Origin: Gracilaria gracilis
Taxonomy: Eukaryota; Rhodophyta; Florideophyceae; Gracilariales; Gracilariaceae
Direction: 5' to 3'
Length of the DNA stretch: 64,000 nucleotides
Assembly: GCA_030374805.1 (NCBI GenBank)
Contig: JARGSG010000225.1
Span: forward strand, 930,001 to 994,000
The notes below the pieces were generated by a model, which searched no databases, was not told the DNA's origin, and saw nothing but the letters and a program-made list of their open reading frames with translations. Position numbers and translations under genes: made by a program. Below are positions 50,843-61,214 of the stretch, piece after piece (the stretch's first letter is position 1; each line of letters begins with the position of its first letter).

Positions 50843-51362
50843 TCACTTGCGACGAAGCCAAGGAAACACCGGAGCCATCACGGGCTGACCAGCAAAGGTG
50901 GTATGGGTGGACATGAAGGTGAGAATTATGAGACACACGGTAGCGACCAAATTCTTGGAGTCTGTGCAGGAGTATCTCTGATTTGCCAATGATGATACGC
51001 TGAACAAGCAGGTCATCCACGCATACATTTTAACCTTGAACAACACCGCAAAAAACGCGAAGAAGAGACCCAGGATTGCATCTGCGTTGCAGTATGGTTT
51101 TTGACCGCCGATTGGACGCGGATATGCACGGTAAGATACCCGGGTTATAGAAAACGCGTGAAAAGTTTGCGTACAAGATGTCAGCGGAGTGGTGGCAAGT
51201 GTGGGAGGAGAGTCTGGGTGGCCACGGGGGGACGTGGTAAAGTAGAGAGATTCTGATCGACGTACAATAATCTGGAGGAAGTTCTTCAACGGATACGGGC
51301 ACCACTTTGAGCGGTGCACAGCGTGATTCATCGCGGGGGTCGGTACGGCTGATGATGGGCAT
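50843..51362 (-). CDS. Asterix (WDR83OS family, PAT complex subunit), two exons
   Basis: Exons 51266-51362 and 50843-51081 join through a 184-bp GT-AG intron to 111 residues. The join creates PPDYYAILGLFFAFFAV, which aligns with the PDY...LLGMIFSMCGL segment of Asterix. KVKMYAWMTCLFSVSSLANQ (matching LKWCAWVAVYCSFISFANS) and the ending QPVMAPVFPW follow. Asterix is a small ER membrane protein that pairs with CCDC47 to shield transmembrane helices during multipass protein insertion. A longer unspliced frame through this region (to 51838) is an accident of the intron. The total length matches animal and plant Asterix (about 106 residues). Confidence 0.93.
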
Positions 51363-51699
51363 GTTGTGAACGATTGATGCGTTCCACGACGGGGTGAATG
51401 ATGAGATGGGGGGTCGCGCGTGAGAAGGTCTCGGGAGGGATGGGCGTTACTTGTAGCTGACTTGTGACCGAGAGGAAGGGAGGCCGAGGCCGAGTAGTTT
51501 GTTCCACGCGCACTCGGAAAAAAGACGCGGCACAAGGGGCTAATTTTAGGTGCTTTGGTACTGCCTCGCGGTTTCGAGTTTCGGCTGTGGACAAGTTTGG
51601 CGGGGGCACGTGCAGTCCTTGTTTGATGTGTCTGTGGAAGGTTTCGCGACGGAAGAGTCGTGGCGGGAGGGGCTTTCTCTTTACTACGTGGCGACTGGT
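51363..51699. other. Intergenic region
   Basis: About 340 bp between two minus-strand genes, presumably the Asterix promoter. Nothing distinctive is seen. Confidence 0.4.
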
Positions 51700-52154
51700 C
51701 TAGCCCACGACCAGCAGCACTAGAACGGTGATCGAATTCACGACAATGATTGGGACTGTCGCGTAGGCAGGGGGGGGGACAGGATGAGCGAGGGAACGGT
51801 GTCAGACTTTCTGTGTGGAAGTTGGGGAGGAAGCACATCGTTCCAACAGGATCAGCGTGATATGGTTAACTTACGTCGAAGAACACGGAACGCTTTGAGC
51901 AGGTTGACGATTTGTAGCTTGACACCGCCTTCGATTGCGGCTTGCTGTTCCGACCATCCGACTGAATTAGGCATACAATGAGGTTGCAGTTAGTGGTGAT
52001 TGCGCAAGGCTCTCAAACAGCCACCGTGGCTCTCGTTACTGACGCGTAGAAGCGTGGGAGACTCACCCTTGTTGAGAAAGCGTTCCTCGTGGAGAATGGC
52101 CATGGAGTTAACCAGTAGCAGCAGCGCTTTGAATACGGTGCCCAGACCCAGCAT
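51700..52154 (-). CDS. Yos1 / IER3IP1 ER-Golgi transport protein, three exons
   Basis: Exons 52067-52154, 51875-51961 and 51700-51755 (introns of 105 and 119 bp, GT-AG) encode 76 residues. The sequence starts with a membrane span (TVFKALLLLVNSMAILHEER) and continues FLNKVGW, where the Yos1 family has FL...GW. VKLQIVNLLKAFRVLR and a second span PIIVVNSITVLVLLVVG at the end follow. The order and the HEERFL signature identify Yos1/IER3IP1, which works with Yip1 and Yif1 in COPII vesicle transport. Exons of 88, 87 and 56 bp explain why no long ORF is seen. The gene is on the same strand as Asterix, 337 bp from it. Confidence 0.95.
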
Positions 52155-54414
52155 TTCTTGTCTATGCAGCACGGCCAGGCGAAGCAACACTTACAAAGAG
52201 CAACGAATGGATGTAGCCGGATGGGTAGCGTCGCGCCACACGATAGCACCAGCGTCACTGTTGTCGTGCCGCGTTCTTACGAGAAGAAGTTCCAGTGAGG
52301 CGTTTCCACCGGCACACACAGAGGCGATCGGCGGAAGTGATGCAGCCGGATGTCAATGGGCTGCACACGTTTAACGTTGGCGGATGCCTTTTATCTATGG
52401 GTGCCGCTATCGAAAGAAATATGCACGTGGAGAAGTGGTCTGCTTCGAAGGTGGAACAAATGTTACGCGAACACGTCTTCTGCTTGAGGAGTTAGAACCG
52501 ATCTGTGAGACGCAGGTCGAAGGGCCGGCGACGAGGCGACGATCACAAGGCGCACGAGGAGAGCCGAGGCACTCGGCTTTTTGGGCGCGTGTTTGGGTAT
52601 TTTTGAGGCGGTAGCAATTTGAACAGGAAAGCGAAGGAGCTGGCGGACTGGCGGCAGGATGGAAGGCGTAACGGCTTGAGCCGTCAGGCGAAGCTCCGTA
52701 TGTCTGCGCGACAAGATTTTGCTCGAGAGCAGACGATATGTACCGCACGCGAGGTGTCGCGTACTTCTCACGATATTGACACCGCGACAGCCCATTAGAG
52801 CCGTACTCGCTATAAGCACCCCCCCCCCCGCCCCCATCGCGCCTGTCGGCGACACCCAGCCCTTCACACCGCCACCAAACACGTAGACTAGACGTCCCAT
52901 TCCCGCTTTCCTCCGCCAAGTCCATCTACCGCCGTGTTAACCACTCACATCCTCCCACCCGCGTGCGCATCCTCTTCCCCCTGCTTTAACCACTGCGGTG
53001 TTTGTCCCACTTTAATGGGATCTCCAACCTTGCCATTCCCCCCCTTGCTAGCATCCCGTCATGCCTCGCTGCGCTTTTACGTTTGATACCAGCTCGTTTA
53101 TAAGCTTACCTTTTGGGATGGCGGAGTATCGACGGCCCTTTTTAACAGAAGAGCTGTCATCTCATGCGCGCATTCACCTCAAGAGGCAAGTGCGACTTTC
53201 ACGTGCTACTGTTTTCGCTGGATACACCACTGCTACCGTCATCCGTACTCATGTTTAAAGCACCCTCCTGCAAAACGTTAACACAGCTGCACAGCCAACG
53301 CTCCAACCGTACTCCGTAACTTCTACCGGTACGCATTACTTACTGTTGACGAAATCTCAGCACAAGTTCGAATCATGAGAACGACAGTTTGCTCCGTCGT
53401 AAGGCTGATTTCATGACATGCTTGTTCGGAGCAATCACACTTCAAGTTAAAAGTTAACCACAGCCCTTGGCCACCCTCCATGTTATACGGAACCTCGTAA
53501 CAGATATTTCGCAGCTGTATCAGCTTGCTCATGAAACCTAGACACATCGTCCGAAAACAACTTGGAACGGGTTGGAAAGCATCCCAGCCTCATCGAGTTG
53601 TCATGAGATAAGCCGAACCACCGTTGTTCATTGGAAGTTCCAATACTGGAACATGGTCGCCATCACTTCTTTCTCCGTCTTTGAGGGCAAGAGGTGAGCG
53701 CGATTATACCATCATTCTCACCTTGTAAGCTCAGGCTTGCGCAAACCTCACACAGCGCGCTCAGCAACCCGCACGAGCGCTTCAAGTGTCATATCGCAAA
53801 TGCTTCAGCGCGCAAGCTTTAAACGATGAGTGGAGGATATCAACCACTCCGTTCCAAAACAAAGAACACGCCGGGTATCTCCTCACAGGTCAAAAGGGTT
53901 GAGGATACGCTTGGCAACTTGTCACGGAAAAGACATGCCTCTTCATTGAAACTGAAGAAGACATTAATCGTCAAAGTGGCTGTTTTTGACCACAGGATTT
54001 GCAGTTGCTATCTCATATTCCGGCAGCATTATTTTTCGCCAAACACTCGAGACTTCTCTTCTTCATTATTCTTTATGAAGAACACAAACGCTATGAAGTC
54101 AATGTGGTTATAAATCTATTTCAATTCACTTACAACTATGAACCATAAGCTACGAGTACCAGGTCTCAGCACAGGTGAAGTAAATAATTGAAGGTCATCT
54201 TTATAACTCTTTATCTGCCCATAGGTACGCAAGTCTGTGGAATATTCATTACATGCGGTAGAAATGATTGTCAACAGCAAACATATGTATCTCATATTCT
54301 ATCCCTCGTTAACTTATCAGCGCGCACTGCCTGCGGCTGCATCAGAATTTGCATCCTGTTTCCAACGAAGGGAGTTCGCTGCGTTTAACGTCGGGTTCGG
54401 TTGTTGAGTAGAAA
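52155..54414. other. Long intergenic region, no confident gene
   Basis: About 2.3 kb. A plus-strand frame of 95 codons at 53826-54113 begins with a basic, Ser/Lys-rich segment (SGGYQPLRSKTKNTPG) that might be a first exon, but nothing supports it downstream. A C-rich run is near 52820-52833. A TCAGGCTTGCG motif is at 53731. Confidence 0.45.
53826..54113 (+). CDS. Possible first exon of an unknown basic protein
   Basis: The open frame starts at an ATG with MSGGYQPLRSKTKNTPG and a Lys/Arg-rich stretch to about residue 45, then turns hydrophobic and less protein-like. No family is recognised. Confidence 0.15.
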   Translation: MSGGYQPLRSKTKNTPGISSQVKRVEDTLGNLSRKRHASSLKLKKTLIVKVAVFDHRICSCYLIFRQHYFSPNTRDFSSSLFFMKNTNAMKSMWL

Positions 54415-55281
54415 TCACATGGCGGTGCGTCGAGTCTCCTGGCTTGCTTCTGTGTTAGTGTCCATTGACGGGAGCTGTAAAGAGGACTTGTAATTCGTGG
54501 TAAGAGCTTGAGCAGCATCATTGGAGTTCGTATGACTGTTTAGAGTACCATCAACACTTGAGACCTTCACATCAGTCTTGAGTTCGGCTTGTGGACTGTT
54601 CGCCGTACGCAAATCATTAGAGAGGTTTTCCTTTCGTGATGCTGAGGAGTGAGATGCTTTTTTGTCCAGTGTGATTATTATACCATTGCCTCCCTCTTCA
54701 TCACCAATGGTATCTAAAGGTTGCTGACGGACGCTGAGTTGCGACAGATGCGCCTTTTCGGAGGAGGTATTTTCTTGGATTGATGCAGGGGCGCCATCAG
54801 AGCCAGGCTCATCTCTGGTGGAAACCGAAGCAAGGGGATGTGACGTATTTGGGGAGGATGCAGTTGCAGTGAGTGGTAGAGTGTCGTCCAACTTGGAATT
54901 TGACTGATCTTGCTGTTGTGTACTTTCGTCTCGCTGCAGAGAAATGGACTGCTGCTCTGTGAGCGGTTGCAAATCTGCAGCTGTATGCGTGGACGATTGA
55001 ATATCTGTTTCGCTCACTGTGGGTGGATGTTCCAATGCTTGTTGTGGATGAGTTGCAAGTGCGTGCTCTGGATGGTCAGGCACACTCACTTGCTCGTCAG
55101 AGGGCTCGGTGTATACACTCGTGCGAGAGAACAGAACGGAGGCTGCAGTTAACAGAAGCAATGTGGCGAATAGAACCAACGAGTAGCGAATTATTGTGCG
55201 TTTCTTTCTCTGTGCAAGAACGCGGGCGCGACGACGAGCTTCTTTCGCCGCTCGCTCGGAGACAAAGTAGGAGAAGAGCAT
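54415..55281 (-). CDS. Single-span membrane protein with disordered lumenal domain, orphan
   Basis: A 288-residue protein. A basic cytosolic N-terminus (EARRRARVLAQRKKR, residues 14-28) precedes one membrane span (about 32-51). The positive-inside rule puts the remaining 235 residues outside or in the lumen. That part is Ser/Thr/Gln/Asp-rich low complexity, with repeated acidic and SxxT-type segments and few hydrophobics. No domain is recognised. The ATG at 55281 starts directly before the basic region. Confidence 0.65.
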   Translation of the reverse strand: MLFSYFVSERAAKEARRRARVLAQRKKRTIIRYSLVLFATLLLLTAASVLFSRTSVYTEPSDEQVSVPDHPEHALATHPQQALEHPPTVSETDIQSSTHTAADLQPLTEQQSISLQRDESTQQQDQSNSKLDDTLPLTATASSPNTSHPLASVSTRDEPGSDGAPASIQENTSSEKAHLSQLSVRQQPLDTIGDEEGGNGIIITLDKKASHSSASRKENLSNDLRTANSPQAELKTDVKVSSVDGTLNSHTNSNDAAQALTTNYKSSLQLPSMDTNTEASQETRRTAM

Positions 55282-57131
55282 GACTGGACTGGAATGAAGA
55301 AGACAACAAGAAACTGGTCAGACCGATGGCTTCACCAATCTGGTTTGCTTCTCGCAGCGTGAGAGGATGAGTGGGGACGCGCCTAAAAGCGCGAACGGAA
55401 TCCTCACAACTGTGTACATAGATAGCCACATTGCATTCAGCAAAAGATTTGCAGGCAGGAGAGTCAAGGAACATCGGACAACGAGAGAATGCATTTTGAA
55501 AAGTATGCATCACAAGTGTGTTGGAGAGGGAAGATGAACACGGTCCGCAACAGAATGAAACCAAGCAATACTCCCACCTTCCATTTTTTTCAGACCAGGG
55601 TTCCATCTGCCAGCGAACTTACATAGAGGAGGACACGCCTCTCGCGCGTCTCCGTGCACCCGGGCCGTTGCATCATTTAGTGTTCGCGAGACTTTGCCGG
55701 AAAGGCTGCTCGCGTCTGGAAGAAAGCCTTCTGTACCGTTGGTACATACCTACCCCTAAACATCGCTGTCCGCTTCTCTCAAAGTTCTTCCAGCCCCTGG
55801 CTCGAATGCAATGTCGTTACTATCTTTCTCCCTTTCTCCCTTTCTCCCTTTCTCTCCCTCTCTCCCTCCCTCCCTCCCTCCCTCTCTCTCTCTTTCATGA
55901 GCACACAAGCCTAATTATAACTTGGTGTGGAACACTTCTGCTGAGAGACCCGTTTCTCACATAAGGAAGGTCTTTATCTCTTTAGACCGTTTCTCAGTAT
56001 CGGCAACAACTAACATTCTTAGCTCGCGACGGGGAGGCAAGCATAACCTTGTTGAAATTTCTCTTTGTGCCCCTTGAAACATATGTAGCGGAATGTAAAC
56101 CATACACATCTGTAGTTTGCATATATCTACTAAGGCAACTGCTATTACTCTTTCGAACTCCTTCCTCGAAGTGCAGGTGTAGGGGAGAAGCGCTTGCTAT
56201 ATGAGGAAGGGGGGGATCGGTTCCGGGATGCTCTGGTCCACGGTCCTGACGATGATAGGCAAACGGGAAACGAGAGCGTGCGTCGTAAACAGATCCAGTA
56301 CACGGAGGTTATGTTCAACACCTTCTCTCGTTTGCGCACGTGAAATGCCCAACGCTCACGAGCAGGAGTTCACATGATTGGGTTAGAGAGACGGGCATTT
56401 GCCTTGGGCAGAGAAGTGGAAAGCAGGGACAAGGAAAGACCAAAGCACAATTCAAAAAGGAAAAGGAGGTGACGTGCTATTGATGACACTTGCCGGAATT
56501 CATAAGTTGGCAATAGGCACGTGGGCTTGCGTGATTAAACACCTCCCAAGTACGAAGGTAGGAGGAAGTCACTTGTAGAATAGAAAAGAATCATACTTGT
56601 GGTTAAGAGTGTAGAATCTCGATAAGGCAATCTGCAATCCTCGATAACTAACCTTTAACCCTTGGACCCTTGTAAACTTTAGATATCGTTGGTGTAGGGT
56701 AGATAGCTACATAGCTAATCCACAATTGGTTTGCTAGTGCTTCGAAACAGGCGGTTTCGTTTGCGTGCAACGCGTACTGTATAGCGATAACAGCGTCAAG
56801 TGTGATACTGTACAGTGAAATTTATCTACAGGTGTAGATATATATATCTGCCTTCGTAAACTTTGGAGTCGAGCGAAAAACACGCACGAATGCTTATGCT
56901 ACACAAGTTAGAACGCACGATGTTCATTGGTCGAGCCGTTTGAAGATGTAAAGCCTGGCACGTGCGCAACAGGCAGCGCACCTCCGTCGCCCACTCGCCA
57001 CGCAAGCGCTCGACCAACCGACACCAATGCTGCGATGAGCGCACTTCTTCTGCACGCAGACCACGCGTATCATAGGCGCGGCGTTTCTGCGTCTCCAGCC
57101 CCACGCTTTCTCTGCCAGCATCTTCCTCAAT
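55282..57131. other. Long intergenic region with pyrimidine tract and motif cluster
   Basis: TACCGTTGGTA lies at 55734-55744, about 450 bp upstream of the minus-strand membrane gene. A TTTCTCCC/TCCC microsatellite lies at 55823-55896. A degenerate ACCCTTGTA / CGTTGGTGTA pair lies near 56660-56700, about 430-470 bp before the next gene. Minus-strand frames here (such as 55097-55606) show no domain. Confidence 0.5.
55823..55896. repeat. CT-rich microsatellite
   Basis: A continuous pyrimidine run of TTTCTCCC units passes into TCCC units and then CT repeats. Confidence 0.85.
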
Positions 57132-57746
57132 ATGGAAGATCACGCAGATTCGTCTTCTTCACGGCTTAAACGCGTGAGGAAGAAGAAGAAGGGCACCCAA
57201 CCAAAGTCGCTCAGTTTAGCACAAGAAGTTCACGCAGATTCCAAACCTGTGAAGCACAAAAGCTGTTCGCAGCTTCCCGAGGATAACAAGCAACTCGAGC
57301 TTCTTGCCAAACCATTCAAACACAGCAGCTGCACACACGCACCAAATCGTCCGAAAATTTCTGCAAAGGACGAAGGCAAGAAAATACATCCGTCTCCTCG
57401 CTATACCAGTTCCCCCCGAGGTTCAAGTAATATTCAGTCGTTTCCACAGTCGCCTCGCTCGTCCTTTGGAGGATTTGGGAGTCCCAGAAGCAGTCGGCCC
57501 CCGATGATGATCGGTGCTGGTGCCAAACCTTTGCCGCTCCCCATTCTCTCCAGCGTCATGTCATTTGAATCTGCGCCGAGCTCTTATGATATGGAGTCTG
57601 AGGTTCATTTTATGAGACGATTCTCTAGTCGAAGGAGTGACATAAACAGACAAAAGCCAGTGGCGGATACTGTTACCGACGAAGCCGACCGTACGGTGCA
57701 ATCGGACAATCGTCGCCCGCAGCGTAAAGCGCCCCACGGAAACTGA
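57132..57746 (+). CDS. Basic low-complexity orphan protein
   Basis: A 204-residue protein without a recognised domain. A basic cluster (RLKRVRKKKKG, residues 11-21) could be a nuclear signal. Ser/Pro repeats (about 90-130, including SPRSS) follow. A short, better-ordered segment (PPMMIGAGAKPLPLPILSSV, about 123-142) lies before a Ser/Arg-rich tail. Codon composition and the ATG at 57132 support a gene, but evidence is limited to composition. Confidence 0.55.
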   Translation: MEDHADSSSSRLKRVRKKKKGTQPKSLSLAQEVHADSKPVKHKSCSQLPEDNKQLELLAKPFKHSSCTHAPNRPKISAKDEGKKIHPSPRYTSSPRGSSNIQSFPQSPRSSFGGFGSPRSSRPPMMIGAGAKPLPLPILSSVMSFESAPSSYDMESEVHFMRRFSSRRSDINRQKPVADTVTDEADRTVQSDNRRPQRKAPHGN

Positions 57747-59383
57747 AGCTGATCAGCACGTGCTGCATCTTTCCAGCACATATGTTGTTTTCAAAGGTAC
57801 AAATGAACCCTTGTCTGCACATTACGAGTTAGGCATGCAGCATGCATGTCTTTTATTGTCTTACCCTCGATAGATTTATAATCAATGTTGGCGCATATCC
57901 GTTTCTCTCAAGGATCAAGGGATACGAGGATATCCTCAAGGATGCCTATGATCCGAAGATACAGTATCCCTTTTAGGCGCTGTTAATGATCCAACATCGT
58001 AATACCACATGTACAGTTCAGCGTTATTGCATTCTGTGTGTGTAAAGTAGCATTACTATGATCGTGACTTGTACTACAAGGGCAGTAAACTTTATTGCTC
58101 TCTATGGTAACTGCTGTTAATCCTCCCCGAGGGAGGAGGAACTTTTTGTGCTCCTGTTCCATTATACAAGCCCCCTGACAGCGAGCAAACGTCGCTTTAA
58201 AACGAGGTGTTTTCGTTAGCGACGGTGAGTTCCATCACAAAGCGTTAAGATCGACTTCAACTGCTTAGCGATAACAATAAAGAACACCCAATCGCGGGTT
58301 CACACGCTCACGAGCAACTTACAGTCGTCGTCGTAGACCTTCTACACAGATCTTTCTCACGTTGTCACCCAGTCATCCGAACCCCCTCAGCATTAGCACA
58401 AAGACACACACGCAACTCGCGCTCCTGCTCATTCGTCGTCACTGTTGCCCCGCTAATTTCTCGCATCGAACTCAGCGTGGAACACATTCATCCGACTGCG
58501 TCACATCGAACGCTTCGCCTGTAACCGCACTGGCGAAAGTCGCCATCGTCGTCGCCGAAATCAACTGCTCGAATATAGATAGGTATGAGCAAGTCCAAGC
58601 CAAGGAATCTGTGGCAGCTAATCTGTTCCTCAATGTTGCAGCAATCAATAAATGAGCAGTGGACCACACTGAAGAAGAAACAATGAACAAGGATGATACG
58701 TGGGAAAAGATTAGCAATGGTTGGTATCAGCTAAAGTGCAGCAATCGTGGGGGGAAACGTCGCTGATGCCTGCAACCATTTCTGCACACACACCGTTGTT
58801 TCCTTCGCACTCTCTGCTGTGCTCTTGTACCTAACTTACAATCCATCAAATATAAACCACGTGAACGCTTTCTCGTGCACGACGGCCCTCCATTGATCGG
58901 ACCAACCTGCACCGGCGTAATTTATGGTCAAGAGGAAAGTTACACATGTCACGTAACATGATGTTCAACAGAGAATACTTCAAGCCAGCACGGCACTTTA
59001 TGGTTGAGTTTGACAAGCAACCGAATCAGAAGAAAACATGCAAAATATGCATCGCTCTGTCACTTGCTCCAAGTTGATGCGCTTTGCACGTGAATTCCAT
59101 CCGGCCGTGCGTTGTCGATCAGGAGTTGTTTTTCAAAGCTGTACACTCCTACTGCTTATCGAAAGGGAACACCCGTCGGCAAAAAACTTTGTACGATGGT
59201 ATATCTTGTGTGCCTTGCAGTGATGGCCATCTTTTTGATACGATAAATTTCCAAGTTAGCTGAACTCAAGCAAGCGTTGGGCTATCTTTTGCACCTCTGG
59301 CTTCCACCTTGTGCTCGACCAAACCGAACACCAATTAGCACACACAAATCGTGAAGAAGGCACGAGTGGAAAAAGGAACTGAA
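57747..59383. other. Long intergenic region, no gene recognised
   Basis: About 1.6 kb. A short stretch near 58961-59074 (FMVEFDKQPNQKKTCKICIA) looks like a broken zinc-binding fragment but is too short to assign. A short GGATAC...GATATCC-like palindromic patch lies near 57910-57960. Confidence 0.4.
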
Positions 59384-60271
59384 ATGACACCGCAGCAAGC
59401 ACTTGCTCTACGATCCGATAACGATGACGACGACCTCGTGGAACCTTCCAACGTGGTCATCGCCAGGAACAATGGGGCATCAAAAAGTGTAGAAGACGAG
59501 AGCAACATCAACCAGCACGACCGAACAAGGACGAATTCGGCCAGCTTGCCGGATCGACAATCGACAGGCAACAAAGCGACCCTAGCCGCAAACAGATGTA
59601 TGAGTTCGTCGAGCGCGCAAAGACATACAGGAAACAAACAGAGAAATAGAGGGCGAACTCGTCGCCACTATTCACGCCAACAAGCCAGTTTGCTGACGGG
59701 TAACCCTTGGGAAGGGGAAGCAAGTAATTCATTGGAAGTGGATGCGAGTATAAGGCAGCAACCGAGAAGACGATCGGCACGATCTAGTTCAACAAAACGT
59801 CTTGAAATGGATATGCGGGGCATGGTGAATGCAATGATGACGCCAGTGTGCGAACGAGCGGCATCTGCACCGGTAGTGGCAAGCACGACGAACGTGAGCG
59901 ATACGGCATCGGGAGGACAAGGTTCACTGAACCGAATGCGGTCTTTTCAGAGAAAGACACCTCATGAACTGCATCGGGAGATGGTTCAGAAACTAACGTT
60001 GAAGGACGACGGTTCTGGGAGGGTATTCGGGCAGCTTTCTTTCGGGGTTACCAGGCTACGGTCTGAGGAAGACGCGCTGCTGACTGAGGATGGGGCGATC
60101 TTAAGCGGGGGTGTGTGCAAGAAGCCAAGCTTGGCTAAGCGTGGCAGTTTGGAGGAGCACTACGAAAAAGGAAGCCTCAAAGATCTGGAAAGGATGAGAA
60201 GCAAGCAAAGCAGTGGGACTTTTGGTAGTCAGAGTAGCGCGCCTGAGGTTGAGCAGAATAATGTAGATTAA
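59384..60271 (+). CDS. Disordered orphan protein
   Basis: A 295-residue hydrophilic protein from the ATG at 59384; the open frame begins 11 codons earlier at a non-ATG codon. It is Ser/Arg/Gln-rich throughout. One better-conserved-looking helix pair (HELHREMVQKLTLKDD and FGQLSFGVTRLRSEEDALL) lies near residues 204-245. No domain is recognised. It has the same general character as the gene at 57132-57746. Confidence 0.5.
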   Translation: MTPQQALALRSDNDDDDLVEPSNVVIARNNGASKSVEDESNINQHDRTRTNSASLPDRQSTGNKATLAANRCMSSSSAQRHTGNKQRNRGRTRRHYSRQQASLLTGNPWEGEASNSLEVDASIRQQPRRRSARSSSTKRLEMDMRGMVNAMMTPVCERAASAPVVASTTNVSDTASGGQGSLNRMRSFQRKTPHELHREMVQKLTLKDDGSGRVFGQLSFGVTRLRSEEDALLTEDGAILSGGVCKKPSLAKRGSLEEHYEKGSLKDLERMRSKQSSGTFGSQSSAPEVEQNNVD

Positions 60272-61214
60272 GTGAGGGAGGTGCACTTTGTAGAACGAAC
60301 AGCTACAGCACATGGACACGATGTAAAACTATGCCTTTGTACAATTGCGCCTCCTGCGTGCGGATGGCTCGAAACGGAAGCGACCCGTAGATGAATGGCA
60401 GGGCGCGGGCGAGCAATCAATACAAGATGCATGATGCATGTGAGCGCTGTGTCCCATGAAAGCGCCCTGCGTGGCCACACAACGACAGCCACGGGCATTG
60501 ACAGTTTCAACGCCCGTTGCAACTTGAAACGTTGACGCGCTCTCCGCGCAACAAAGCGCCGCATGCGTCACACAGTTCAGAATGGAGCACTCGGCGAAAG
60601 AGTGGCTTCAGCGCGTCCGCGCAATGATACGGAACGACGCAGCGCCAGGGGTGGTGCGCATGTGCACGGCGACGGCGCGGAGCGAAGCGGCGGCGGCAAG
60701 CCCCCTGCGGCGAAATCCTCTCCCCGGCCAGCGCGGAGCACCGCACAGCGGCGCGACACGGTGTTGCGCGTGGCCGTATTGCGACGCGCAACGTGTACCG
60801 TTGGTATGTATCTACAGTAACATTATCTACGCAGTTACGTTCGAATTGGCGCGCGACAAGCAGTCGCCCCAGTGCTCATCGGGCGTGGAAAACTGCATTA
60901 CATCTGCGCCGCCGCTCGCGTCCACACTGCGCACAATCCGCGCTTCCGAAGCGCACGTGCGAATGTCAACCGCCACGCGCCCGCGCGTCTTCCCGCAGCG
61001 CCCGCGTCCCGCCATCGCCCTCAAATAATCCCGAGACATCGTTCGCAACGATTCCCCGCCCATTTTCAAAGCCTCCCATCTACTGTGCCGGGCAGTGTGC
61101 CCCCAAACTTCACCTTCCGTCCCAACGCCTCGTCTCCACTTCCCCCCTCCCCCCCCCCTACCCCACCCTTCCTTCTCCGCTTTCCACTTGCCGCGGGTCG
61201 GTTTGCTTGCCGCC
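60272..61214. promoter_or_regulatory. Upstream region of the hydrolase gene with TACCGTTGGTA
   Basis: TACCGTTGGTA lies at 60796-60806, about 410 bp before the hydrolase ATG. A GC-rich stretch in 60500-60780 gives spurious long frames. A pyrimidine-rich leader (61130-61180) precedes the start. Confidence 0.5.

Noticed and set aside
51082-51838. Upstream part of a 331-codon frame ending in Asterix
   Set aside because: The N-terminal 250 codons are not protein-like; splicing from 51266 to 51081 gives the conserved protein instead.
55097-55606. 169-codon minus-strand frame
   Set aside because: It overlaps the start of the membrane orphan in another frame and shows no domain; attempted splicing to that gene is out of frame.
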